64,000 bases of DNA from assembly GCA_905221605.1 (NCBI GenBank), contig CAJNDS010002098.1, positions 361,374 through 425,373 of the forward strand. The letters run 5' to 3'. This document shows positions 43,601 to 50,371 of the stretch, one piece after another (position 1 is the stretch's first letter; each line of letters begins with the position of its first letter). This stretch comes from Symbiodinium natans. Its lineage: Eukaryota > Sar > Dinophyceae > Suessiales > Symbiodiniaceae. The notes beneath the pieces were generated by a model. The model saw nothing but the letters and a program-made list of their open reading frames with translations. It did not search any database and was not told the origin of the DNA. Made by a program: the position numbers and the translations under genes.

Positions 43601-46600
43601 GCCGAAGGTAAACTTGCTCGCTGCTGGTTCCAAATTTCCCGTTGATCTTGGGTGTCTGATCACGTGCGGGTAGGACATCTGTAGGATCATCTTTGTGTAC
43701 GATGATGGTTGTACACAGCTGCACGCGATGTCTGGATTGGAACTTGACGAACTTCTCCATGTACCCATCGGGAGTAGGATCCAGATACCAGCGAACTTCA
43801 TCGGGTTCTCCTTCTGGTTGGGCAGTTGGCTCAGCTCCCCGAGGATCGGAAGAACTGGCCGCGGTTCCCGGTTGGGATGCCGCGGAGCGGACATCCTCCG
43901 GTCCCCGCTGCCTCTTGGCGGATTCACCTCTTGCTTCGGCAAAGGATGCGCCCGTTGCCTGTCTTGGTGATGGCGTAGACGTCGATCTGTTGGCAGGATG
44001 ATCCTCTTCCACGAAAGGAGCCGGCCCTTCCGGTACGGATGTGGATGCAGGCCCTGCGGGATGTTGACGTTGAACATTCACCCAAGGCGGGTGCGAATTC
44101 AATGCCGGAGGAAACACCGTGCCTGTTGGATCGGGCTTCAGGTACGGCGGCTGTTCACGTCCTTCGGAGTAACACTCGGCTCGCAGGTTCGTGATCTCGG
44201 ACATCCAAGACCTGTGAGTCCTGTACATGTCGTGGACCGCCCTCAAGACGTTCTGCTCGGCAGCCAGCTGGTTCCACGAGCTGTGTGAAAAGGAAGCTGG
44301 TAACCCGAGACCGGTTGGTGGCGGGGCCATGACGACAGTTGTCGCATTCACCAACGACTCCCTGAGCTCGGCTCCGGTCGTTCTCGATGGTTCCGATGGC
44401 CACACCGTCCGACTGTCATTGAGGTATTCGTGGGCTGTATGCAAGGCGACCGACAACCCTTGGAGGCTGTTGACTGCATGAGCGACCGCCGCGGACACGT
44501 TCTCCGGGGGGTCGACCACAATCTCGATCAGATCCCACACATTCATCTGCGTGTGCTCGGCGACCTGATTGTGACTTCTCAAGCAATAACCCACTTGCTT
44601 CGCCATTGACCAAATCAGCTCCAGCAAATCCCAGAAGTCCTGGGTGAGAAGCATGCATGGTAGCCCTTCACGACGGTTGGGGAGGTTCTCGCGAAAGTAG
44701 GAATTAAGCCGCATCCAGTCGTTGTACCTAGTCACATAGATCCACGGACTCTTGGTAACGACTGTTCTGCAAATGACATTCGGATCAAGATATCCGTCCA
44801 TAGTGACCACCGTCAAACATGGATGTTGAGGATCCAAACGCCCTTGATCAGCATCCAGAATCAAAACGTCAACGAACATGTCAATGTTCTTGAAGAGGTC
44901 AATCTCAATGACGTGGTCCAGAAGCTCCTGCAGCACCTGTCGAGTCGAATCAGTGCTTATCGCAGTCTTGACAACCTTGATAAACGTTGTGACATGGCTA
45001 AGGACTGTCTTGTAGCTCTCCGCACTCCTTGCTGGCAATAGGCTTTCCACCACACCTCGAAACAGCTCCCGAACTCTGACTTCAGGAAAACCATATGGGC
45101 TGGATGGTGCCGCAACTGCCGCCAAAAGGATAGCTGGCACTCCAAATTCCACCCACGCAGCAATGTTCGCATTCGTGGCGACCATGCCTTGCTCCAATCG
45201 TCCAGGAAGAGGTTGCCCTCTCAATGATCGCAGCGCATGACATGTCGTGCGCAAAGCAGTCATCCCATTGCCAACGGGGATGTTGATGCCCGATCTCTGG
45301 TACGGCAGGGAGAAGAGGTCTTGAGGTCGCGACCATGGAACATGCGGAGGAATGGGCCTCTGCTGTTGTCCGTCCATGCTGGTTCTAGGACCGGCGGAGC
45401 CGAGTCCCTTCCCCAGATGCAGATCGGAGCCGGCGGAGCCGAACCCCTCACTGCACTTTGGATTAGGGTCGGAGGATCCGAACCCTATTCCTGGCGTAGG
45501 ACAAACGATTATGCAAGTACCTTGGAACTCATGTTGCACCTGGCTTTTACTGCAACGCAAACTGACATGAACAAGTACACATGAAGCTGCCACATGAACA
45601 CTCTGAGCAGAGCCCCTGCGGATATTGCGAGCTTCATCACGCCATGCGTTGTGCAACAGCTTTGCCATGTGTGGTGTGTAGTTTCCTGCCTCCTTGAGCG
45701 CCTGACCTCTTGGTGTGGCATGTTCATGTGTGTTGTCGCACGTGACCCCCTTGAGGTTCAACATGGTTGACACATTTGTGGCGATACACCACGCTTTGAG
45801 TAAAGGAATGCCGTCTTTGTCAACAACACCCATCATGCAACCGTCCATTCGTACAACGCGCAATGAATGCTGCTTTATTAGGGCTTGAACTTCGGGCCAA
45901 CTCCAATACAAACAGGTTTTCGGCAACTCAAAAGCGATTTTGGGGGAAAATACCGCCAGCTTTCGCAAAAGGCGTTTGAGAGCTTTCAGTAAGTCCCTAA
46001 ATTTCTTCCGATGTTCCTTTCCCTTTTCAGTTTCACCCCCCATTTCGTTCACCTTGATCCAATTGGACCCCCCAGTGCACGGAAGAGAAGCAAACACAAG
46101 AATCGGACATTTGGGATTGGATTTTCGGAATCGTTCCGCCTCCTTGAGGATGTTGCTTTCACATGCCTTGGTTTGGGCTTGGAGAGCTTCATGCACGCGC
46201 ATGACGTGAGCTCCCCTTGTAGCACTCGAGGATTTACCCAAGCTACTGTCCTTAGAGCAACAGAATTCAATGATCATCCTGTCCTTACCCGACGGTAACT
46301 TCCCAACAGAACTGCAGGCCTTGGGGTCCTCAACCTTGGCGTCCCGCTCAGAAAGCATTTTCAACAAGAGGCGTGACACTTTACTGGTTCTCTTTCCACA
46401 CCCATCCCCGTGAGTCTCGACAGCTTCACGTGATGCATGATGATGTTGCATGCCGCACACACCCTTCACGTTTTCAGGGGCTTTGAGTCCATGAATGAGA
46501 AACTCAGTAGCTTCGTTGACATACACGATGTTCGGGGCCCCGCTTCCCTGTGGAACGCAGATCCTCCGACCGTGGCAGCAATCAGCAATTGTGAATCTCT

Positions 46601-49259
46601 CCCACTTCATGCAATCAACTATGTTTTTGTACTGTGCCGACTTTCGAAACTTCGGCTTGTCAGGAACCTCGACGATAGTAGTCGCCCCTTTCTTCCGGGC
46701 CTCAAAGACTAAATCAATGACCTCCCCCCAGGGGTAATCTACGACGCCTCGGTCCTCATAAAAGCGTTCCCTAGGATCAACATCAAGCCAAGAAGCTCGA
46801 TTCAGCGCCCCTGCTCCTATGAACAGAACGTTCCGAAGATCCTTGAACGACCATTTAATGATGTCTTTGCAGTACTGGTAGGCGCCGCGTGCATCCGCTT
46901 CCGGCACGCAGATGACGTTGACGTCCGGCGGCGCATACGTCTGCCACCAGTTATCCTCTTCCAGACCTACGAGCAACCACACGCGAGGGCTACTGTTTTC
47001 GACATCCGAAGCTTTGATCGTCATGGAAAACCCTATAGCCCCGCTGAGCGAGTCACTCCGTGCCTTAAACATCTCTTTCCCGTGCTTGTCTTGGAAAGCG
47101 ACTTCATGATTACCAGTCCCAGCACGAGTCACCTCGATGAATTCGGGCACGAATGTAGATTGAGGAAAATCTGCTTCTTTTGCGGCGCGCGCAACAGCGA
47201 CGACGGTAGATTCGAGCGCAGGAATTTCGTTGATATCACCCCCCATGCCTTCAGACCCAGCGCGAAAAACACCCCCATACCCCCCATGGGCGGCGCGGAC
47301 CACTAAGTCGCACACTTGCCTACAGAGCGCGGGCGAATCGCGAACGCGACAGCGCGAACAGTCGGGCAGCGAGGACGCAGACACGGCAGGCGACGCGGTG
47401 CGGTGCACGCGCGTCGTCGCCGCCGAGCCTCGTTGGAAGTGATATTGAAACACAGCGCGCTCGACATACCGATCGAATTTCTGAGGTTCCGACGGGATAG
47501 GGACCTCATCCTCGATACGATGCCATTGCCCTTCACGCAGAATCCACGTGGACCGCAAATACTTCCCCGGTCGCAAAGCACTGGGGACGCCGCGGAGCAT
47601 GCGCGGGAACTTCACCACCAAGATCGGATCAGTACTGTCCGTTTCCTGGACACCCTCCTTACTGGACAAACCGGCCCTATAAAGCTCCTGGGGCAAGATA
47701 GGTGTTTGCGTGTAAGGAAAACATGGAACCTCGTTCTTAAACGAGTAGTGCTGATGACCTTTCTCATCAGCCGATTGTTGGTGTGTAGCCTTCATCATGT
47801 CCATGACCTCAACGCTCGAAAGCATCGTGGGAGGCATGATGTTAATTAGCTGACACGCGTGAGCCCAGGAGACGTGGTCTTTAAAGGCCTTCGTATGGAT
47901 ATCGGCCGCCATTTTGGCGGTGACCTCGTAAGCCAGAGACACGTACCCCTCCTGGAACACCTCGTGCATCCACGCAATGCAGATCCCGTGTGAGCGTTCC
48001 AAATGGCGCATCGTCGGGTTCTTGCCTGTGCGGACCACGCCGATCATGGTTTGATTGTCATCGTAGAACACGAAGTTAGGATCTTTGCCCCCAATCAAAC
48101 GCCACAATGTGATGGCCGGAATGCCAATACGCGACATCGCATAGTCCGCAGCCACAATTTCCGCTTCGGGAGTAGAGTGGCTGGCGCAACCCTGTCGCTT
48201 ACTGACACCTGCCAACGGGAACCGTGTGTGCGGTCCCTGAATATGCATGTGAGCCCCCGAAGTAGAACGCAAACTCTCGCCACAACCAGCGTAATCCGCA
48301 TCCGCATACAACCCTATGGAAGTAGCATCCATGGAATCGCCGACCCATCCGATCATCTTATGACCTTTGGACTGATGGACGTAGCACATCAAATGATGCA
48401 GAGCCGCATCCTCTTTCTTGGACCACTTTGTAATGCGTCGCGCAAGATTGTTTATGCTTCGCAGCAAATCAAACCTGCAAATTCTTGCAGCATAGAGCAA
48501 CTTCATGAGGATGCTCGCCGCATGCGGGGCAAGAGTACCCCTGTCTGCCTCATCGAGTTCCGTTTCCTGTGGGCCCTTAGGAACCGGTGGTGGAGGTAGA
48601 AGCCGTCCGCCCTTATCGACAGGCATTGTATGTCCACACCATTGACACCGATGGCTTGCAGCACCTGGATGACACGGTGCCCTAGCCGGGTGATTTTTGG
48701 TTTCTTCAACTGGACTGGGAGATGGTACCTTCTTGAATTTGTCCACAGGAAATCCCGTGGTTTCACAGTACTTTTGCACTGTCATTTCGAGATAGGTTTC
48801 CATGTCATAAGTGACAGTTCGCACCTTGGTGTTGTCGTGAAGTTTAGCCTCTCCCTTTGAGATTCGACATCCCAAATACAAACCAAGCGGAGTTTCCTCC
48901 TCAAGACGAAGTTCCTTGCGAAGCATGTTCCACCCCTTCGGGAGGTTCTCCGCCGGACCGGCGAGCTTCAGGTCGTCGACATAGATGACCAATAGGAGCT
49001 TCATTCCTGCATGGAAGTAAAGAGACGGCCATTCCCCACCAACTGGTGCAAAACCCATCTTCTGGACTGCGGTGTGACAATGTTGTTCCCACATTGTACC
49101 AGCGTCCGGATGCCCATAGAGTGCTTTCACGAGCCTGCAGACTGGTCTGCGAAATTTCCTCCGGTTCACTGAAGGATGCCAAGCCTCGTCTGGAAGTTCA
49201 ACCCAGCACGGAGTCCCCGTCAACTTAGCCTGAATGTAGGCCTGGATAGCATCCGCCAT
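37665..49259 (-). CDS. Retrotransposon ORF: RT core, RNase H and giant cargo polyprotein (3864 codons)
   Basis: Uninterrupted 11.6-kb frame. Residues 1-180: RT from motif A (MADAIQAYIQ) through ALYGHPDAG (46-54) and the catalytic YVDD (93-96); the N-terminal fingers are absent. Residues about 250-480: RNase H with YADADYAG, STPEAEIVAADYA and YDDNQ. Residues about 990-1160: methyltransferase-like module with IIEFCCS and LPCTGGS. From Met1295 (MDGQQQRPIPP) onward a long, unfamiliar polyprotein follows: a Cys-pair finger (about 2315-2355), a CCHC knuckle CLACGNYGHNTRNC (about 2699-2713), a Tpt1/KptA-like domain (about 2980-3215), a second Cys finger (CPCCGRHTPASFAICLTC, about 3382-3400) and a basic Lys/Ser/Pro tail. 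The cargo follows RNase H, where envelope-like genes sit in some LTR elements, but no signal peptide or membrane segment was seen. The frame's first Met is probably not a real start; translation should come through the upstream pol frame. Confidence 0.9.
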   Translation of the reverse strand: MADAIQAYIQAKLTGTPCWVELPDEAWHPSVNRRKFRRPVCRLVKALYGHPDAGTMWEQHCHTAVQKMGFAPVGGEWPSLYFHAGMKLLLVIYVDDLKLAGPAENLPKGWNMLRKELRLEEETPLGLYLGCRISKGEAKLHDNTKVRTVTYDMETYLEMTVQKYCETTGFPVDKFKKVPSPSPVEETKNHPARAPCHPGAASHRCQWCGHTMPVDKGGRLLPPPPVPKGPQETELDEADRGTLAPHAASILMKLLYAARICRFDLLRSINNLARRITKWSKKEDAALHHLMCYVHQSKGHKMIGWVGDSMDATSIGLYADADYAGCGESLRSTSGAHMHIQGPHTRFPLAGVSKRQGCASHSTPEAEIVAADYAMSRIGIPAITLWRLIGGKDPNFVFYDDNQTMIGVVRTGKNPTMRHLERSHGICIAWMHEVFQEGYVSLAYEVTAKMAADIHTKAFKDHVSWAHACQLINIMPPTMLSSVEVMDMMKATHQQSADEKGHQHYSFKNEVPCFPYTQTPILPQELYRAGLSSKEGVQETDSTDPILVVKFPRMLRGVPSALRPGKYLRSTWILREGQWHRIEDEVPIPSEPQKFDRYVERAVFQYHFQRGSAATTRVHRTASPAVSASSLPDCSRCRVRDSPALCRQVCDLVVRAAHGGYGGVFRAGSEGMGGDINEIPALESTVVAVARAAKEADFPQSTFVPEFIEVTRAGTGNHEVAFQDKHGKEMFKARSDSLSGAIGFSMTIKASDVENSSPRVWLLVGLEEDNWWQTYAPPDVNVICVPEADARGAYQYCKDIIKWSFKDLRNVLFIGAGALNRASWLDVDPRERFYEDRGVVDYPWGEVIDLVFEARKKGATTIVEVPDKPKFRKSAQYKNIVDCMKWERFTIADCCHGRRICVPQGSGAPNIVYVNEATEFLIHGLKAPENVKGVCGMQHHHASREAVETHGDGCGKRTSKVSRLLLKMLSERDAKVEDPKACSSVGKLPSGKDRMIIEFCCSKDSSLGKSSSATRGAHVMRVHEALQAQTKACESNILKEAERFRKSNPKCPILVFASLPCTGGSNWIKVNEMGGETEKGKEHRKKFRDLLKALKRLLRKLAVFSPKIAFELPKTCLYWSWPEVQALIKQHSLRVVRMDGCMMGVVDKDGIPLLKAWCIATNVSTMLNLKGVTCDNTHEHATPRGQALKEAGNYTPHMAKLLHNAWRDEARNIRRGSAQSVHVAASCVLVHVSLRCSKSQVQHEFQGTCIIVCPTPGIGFGSSDPNPKCSEGFGSAGSDLHLGKGLGSAGPRTSMDGQQQRPIPPHVPWSRPQDLFSLPYQRSGINIPVGNGMTALRTTCHALRSLRGQPLPGRLEQGMVATNANIAAWVEFGVPAILLAAVAAPSSPYGFPEVRVRELFRGVVESLLPARSAESYKTVLSHVTTFIKVVKTAISTDSTRQVLQELLDHVIEIDLFKNIDMFVDVLILDADQGRLDPQHPCLTVVTMDGYLDPNVICRTVVTKSPWIYVTRYNDWMRLNSYFRENLPNRREGLPCMLLTQDFWDLLELIWSMAKQVGYCLRSHNQVAEHTQMNVWDLIEIVVDPPENVSAAVAHAVNSLQGLSVALHTAHEYLNDSRTVWPSEPSRTTGAELRESLVNATTVVMAPPPTGLGLPASFSHSSWNQLAAEQNVLRAVHDMYRTHRSWMSEITNLRAECYSEGREQPPYLKPDPTGTVFPPALNSHPPWVNVQRQHPAGPASTSVPEGPAPFVEEDHPANRSTSTPSPRQATGASFAEARGESAKRQRGPEDVRSAASQPGTAASSSDPRGAEPTAQPEGEPDEVRWYLDPTPDGYMEKFVKFQSRHRVQLCTTIIVHKDDPTDVLPARDQTPKINGKFGTSSEQVYLRRVTTHLAKLYGMSQSNRAGAFRMATFMKKGDVEWLRLYKVLYEKAFLCTIRQLPTPGTMFAAVMQSTATGELGIFHFNSSPEQRALLTAGLRKFSASIRQASTPDVTAVRSSKTIILADFEVWTKTKNRLTYTMASKLQEKGWYDAHSYCQTVDESLDPLLPEGFQVVATKARDAVREWRGPGQSIDVTAHVYLSFRAINDLLVWEHGNATPENMRKWFVDPIMDLSDLLQRAVIVTLNDDPRFIGKDVGAAMPWAAIDWIAVELRARGCIVFTSSLLWARIAVTLHKGSDNFRINPEEMHLAVAAFDKHLLQEKIITLCMAPPESMGDCEPHLDSVNMETADAKAVFAPSSSDDVRTASANDDTQERHQRVVERASELEGIRGGVDMTWVDADIAMVSPEPFYDGETYWIDIEGLISKHPTAPSGQFHVCQACVDEFNKLKNSFQGEFGPIQSPAYCPFCSLKAMWDKDYGVNKWEEVRKSERHAAGCAIFAQKHDFVYQDGSPVIPKEDLKSYIFACSKVAYTNYGKIVSSSAGLRLNTKQASEYTRWAKGRRLSWDFGYTVDGMACLLPLYDAGNAAYAGFLHSIFDQDEVKGMYNGNADPAAELMGDTLEVALGILTIACRYPSAFEAWGSYEDHLACLRGIERSFYRFAAAEAVRITAVENRKRRPPRANDAETIQQIMEYENTLLQGEWHAVLVDRVLPIEEPVLGTLSPEDQRPEEFSAAPVPSAEPRGGEPEGEDQTHEGEALGSSGVEPEGQEDDDMGVPEASSIPTMQEPNETELGEISRPCEGYVRALNALRITAGMQPPSMCLACGNYGHNTRNCEANGGYNALVVNEAFSIIGKSLAKMHKSSSTPPTEIFQRWAEKNLRDAARAPQVPGTASDTPGGDGESVEPGAAASSEDSRGPLPRRRQASISVEDPTVVVIEVDEEPEEAATRMLRPKRRPQPRPDLPEPKAAPAPRRWIANNAGNARSFVEIRYHEPKSCLDIIKSIEDVSWVGGQSIYEIGLQSQDATRRLIEQEVGGDVATHPLRSDIDEYPSSNVGYVNIGKLVIGGDLRLLPIKGARFAHRHFSALVPATSSNDNHRNRDYHRRIKSLGYDVQRLLRRRLANRETNYMHNQLPTIPCDTGGWVMLKDFIHLENFWQSGRYYARSSARDDNSEYQRRIQMLIDYAYYEYRTNGRIRLQFLGIKIVAPKPGQRASDTPWDGTPGVGATQRAQLEELGGHRLTHDITSGTLRRCDNWVQPWAIRATSGHSSNSNSLVRVNDDRVACHLTTSLVNQIGGGYHTTAPELLANIVAQGLLPGGGASGGRVHSHFGTFPPWDPRNQTVRTRIPGRPRSPIAVLCVPAYELMRYNAVITINGMFLVQRQIPFEAVKHVWICMPSQGRYFEFSEVFKVYSKELSKEMVEGYGDARINPDREPPKPSVEDLVSTMEGTDAGPHEGERREILQAIEQAGDTVPGNIIKRAFQFLSRTFRRVTTHTTTSDPLILRVCPCCGRHTPASFAICLTCGRVFLSMGRIQHVRANPEPERIDPEVVRQALNQAAAVVNNEVVEIEVEDEPPSEPVQEDALPLRGVQNPAGDVEANSPRESVAEPEAEEIPDEIRDMYRDVEMEAPNQEEVEMDAQNQRAFVLVGDREGDSLDDRNERKARLALECNVNIDTDYAACVDHNFRLYCHLDAFFAYVLVHKWNLFEKIIMTPYKKMKDQFASGMRHDASGTWPVVPIDEDTALPRDLMEDEVRQYASSVENQQFMIERYYANKFVFYVMRGAIQLGYNKESFNLPMIPDEAEDPKAFAEAGQRVHMFMAKIIYQVLNVRLYSYTKPNAEIPYHAAFKYINPIQLLSLMDSQKVSVNNLLVMRDSGCALPNQYSKKLDRWLSDQKKDMSILKLKPTQYLENPKASALYLAYDPSASAPSVTSSGGSRHPEADETDMPARAKARMSQPKPKTSHPGTPQAAPKDPRGHSRKGSGKKG
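39042..39120 (-). other. C-terminal four-Cys zinc finger in cargo
   Basis: CPCCGRHTPASFAICLTCG has two CxxC pairs 12 residues apart, a zinc-ribbon-like arrangement (about residues 3380-3405 of the 3864-codon frame). Confidence 0.6.
39610..40340 (-). other. RNA 2'-phosphotransferase (Tpt1/KptA)-like domain in cargo
   Basis: Within residues about 2975-3215: RLLRRRLANR and GGWVMLKDFI match the N-terminal lobe pattern of Tpt1/KptA (LRH... then GWV.v.dLL). WAIRATSGHSS matches IRAxQGHS. YHTT matches YHGT. IVAQGLLPGG followed by GRVHSHF matches the IxxxGL...RxHVH end. Tpt1 removes the 2'-phosphate left at RNA splice junctions, using NAD+. The usual RH pair of the first motif reads RR here, so activity is uncertain. 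Family assignment is by motif order seen by eye. Confidence 0.6.
41115..41170 (-). other. CCHC zinc knuckle in cargo
   Basis: CLACGNYGHNTRNC fits Cx2Cx4Hx4C exactly, the retroviral/copia Gag knuckle. It is unexpected far downstream of pol, because this element's own Gag carries CCCH fingers instead. Confidence 0.8.
42195..42320 (-). other. Two-CxxC finger in cargo
   Basis: HVCQACVDEF and, 25 residues on, AYCPFCSLK give two CxxC pairs, followed by a His/Cys (HAAGC). Probably a zinc-binding module; family unknown. Confidence 0.5.
45780..46300 (-). other. Methyltransferase-like PCTGGS module
   Basis: Order of motifs: RMIIEFCCSKDSSLG, GAHVMRVHEA, LVFASLPCTGGSNW, then IAFELPKTCLYW. This resembles a Rossmann-type methyltransferase (SAM loop, acidic/second strand, PC of the C5-cytosine type, and an ENV-like FELP). 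I recall the same module from other dinoflagellate copia proteins. The SAM loop lacks a normal GxGxG and ENV is altered, so catalysis is unproven. Confidence 0.45.
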
Positions 49260-50371
49260 CTGAACGTCGTTCCCTTAAGTTCGATCTTCCTTCCTTCGCT
49301 TCCGAGCTTGTGCCATTCTTCGGGAGTGAACTTGCCCTTCGGACGTGTGGAGGGTAGCAATCGTCTACCATCACTCCCAATCTTGAACGGAGCCCCCCGC
49401 TTGTCGATCTTGCAAGGTTCGCCGTCGTCATTGATGTAGACACGACCGTCGCCGGGAGTACCGAACTTCCAGAACTCGGGTTCCGGTCCGATGAGTCCAG
49501 CTTCCTTGAGCTTTGCGATGATGAATGCAGGGTCGGTCTCGTCAATGTCCGGAATGGAACGCCCAGTTGGACCGCGTGATGACGATGCAGGTTCCCCTTT
49601 GCCGTCCGGAGGTTCCGAAACGGTTTTGGGGGAAGTACCACGCTTAGTTTCCCTTTTGCCGCTCGGAGGATCCGAAGCAACATCCGGTACTCCTTTGCTC
49701 TGTGGTACACTTCCTGCACTGTCGAGAATGGAGTCGCCAATCAATCTGAGGGCTTTGGCATCTTCAGACTCCAATGCTGGTCCGTCGCGAGGTTCACCGG
49801 GTTGATCATCTGGAAATTCTGAAAGATCAGGCACAATGTCATCGTTTTCCATGACATAGTCGAGCATTTCCTTCTCCATGGCTTTGACGCGTTCTTGGCG
49901 ATCAGGTAGGTCACCACCATCATCGCCATTGTCGTCATCATCGTCGTCGTCACCTTCTCCTGGTGGTTTGTCCTTGATTTCTTTTCCTCCGAGATCCTTT
50001 CCTTCTTTCAGTCCTTCAAGTGTTCCGTTCATTCTCTCGTACTCGAGCTTGAGCGGAAAGGCAATTTCATCCGGCATGATGACCCGTTCGGTGATGTAGG
50101 GAATTTGAAGCTTGCGAGGCACTTTCGCATCATGCGCAAAGTTGGCATTCGCGAACTCCTTCATGTCCCACACACGATACTTTCGTGACCATGTTTGCCC
50201 CGCATTAAGGACATATCCTGCGAAAATGCCGGGTATTCCCTTCGGGTCAAACTTTCCACCATATGTTGGTTCGCGGGTCTCGGTCGGTTTGAAGTAAACC
50301 TTTGCTCCAAACGGAATCAACTGGGAATTCTTTCCCAGACATTCTCTGCCACGCCGACTCACCATCCACAT
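49220..50371 (-). CDS. Retrotransposon pol, middle frame (integrase tail and linker)
   Basis: This frame picks up where the 1821-codon frame derails: QLIPFGAKVYFKPTETREP is the usual sequence after the copia integrase core, and AGYVLNAGQTWSRKYRVWD continues it. Then follow an acidic, disordered linker (poly-Asp at about 49.93 kb) and two SEPPxGK-type repeats. It loses its meaning after GRKIELKGTTF, where RT motif A appears abruptly in the next frame. The frame is offset by one base from both neighbours, which share a frame with each other. It is not a separate gene: its Met is internal. Confidence 0.75.
   Translation of the reverse strand: MWMVSRRGRECLGKNSQLIPFGAKVYFKPTETREPTYGGKFDPKGIPGIFAGYVLNAGQTWSRKYRVWDMKEFANANFAHDAKVPRKLQIPYITERVIMPDEIAFPLKLEYERMNGTLEGLKEGKDLGGKEIKDKPPGEGDDDDDDDNGDDGGDLPDRQERVKAMEKEMLDYVMENDDIVPDLSEFPDDQPGEPRDGPALESEDAKALRLIGDSILDSAGSVPQSKGVPDVASDPPSGKRETKRGTSPKTVSEPPDGKGEPASSSRGPTGRSIPDIDETDPAFIIAKLKEAGLIGPEPEFWKFGTPGDGRVYINDDGEPCKIDKRGAPFKIGSDGRRLLPSTRPKGKFTPEEWHKLGSEGRKIELKGTTFRWRMLSRPTFRLS
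49255..49285 (-). other. Junction where RT fingers are missing
   Basis: The linker ending KGTTF runs directly into QMADAIQAYIQ (RT motif A) with a frame change. Copia RTs have 60-100 residues before motif A, including a KAR(L/I)V motif, and none of that is present in any frame here. I infer an internal deletion. Confidence 0.65.

Noticed and set aside
45780-46300. Active cytosine-5 methyltransferase
   Set aside because: The SAM-binding glycine motif and ENV motif are not intact; only a distant resemblance is claimed.
37665-49259. Envelope gene in the cargo region
   Set aside because: It is in the right position after RNase H, but no signal peptide, membrane anchor or fusion-like region was seen. 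The domains present look RNA- and zinc-related.
49259-49259. Real translation start at the first Met of the 3864-codon frame
   Set aside because: That Met lies inside RT motif A (QMADAIQAY), so it is an internal residue exposed by the upstream lesion.
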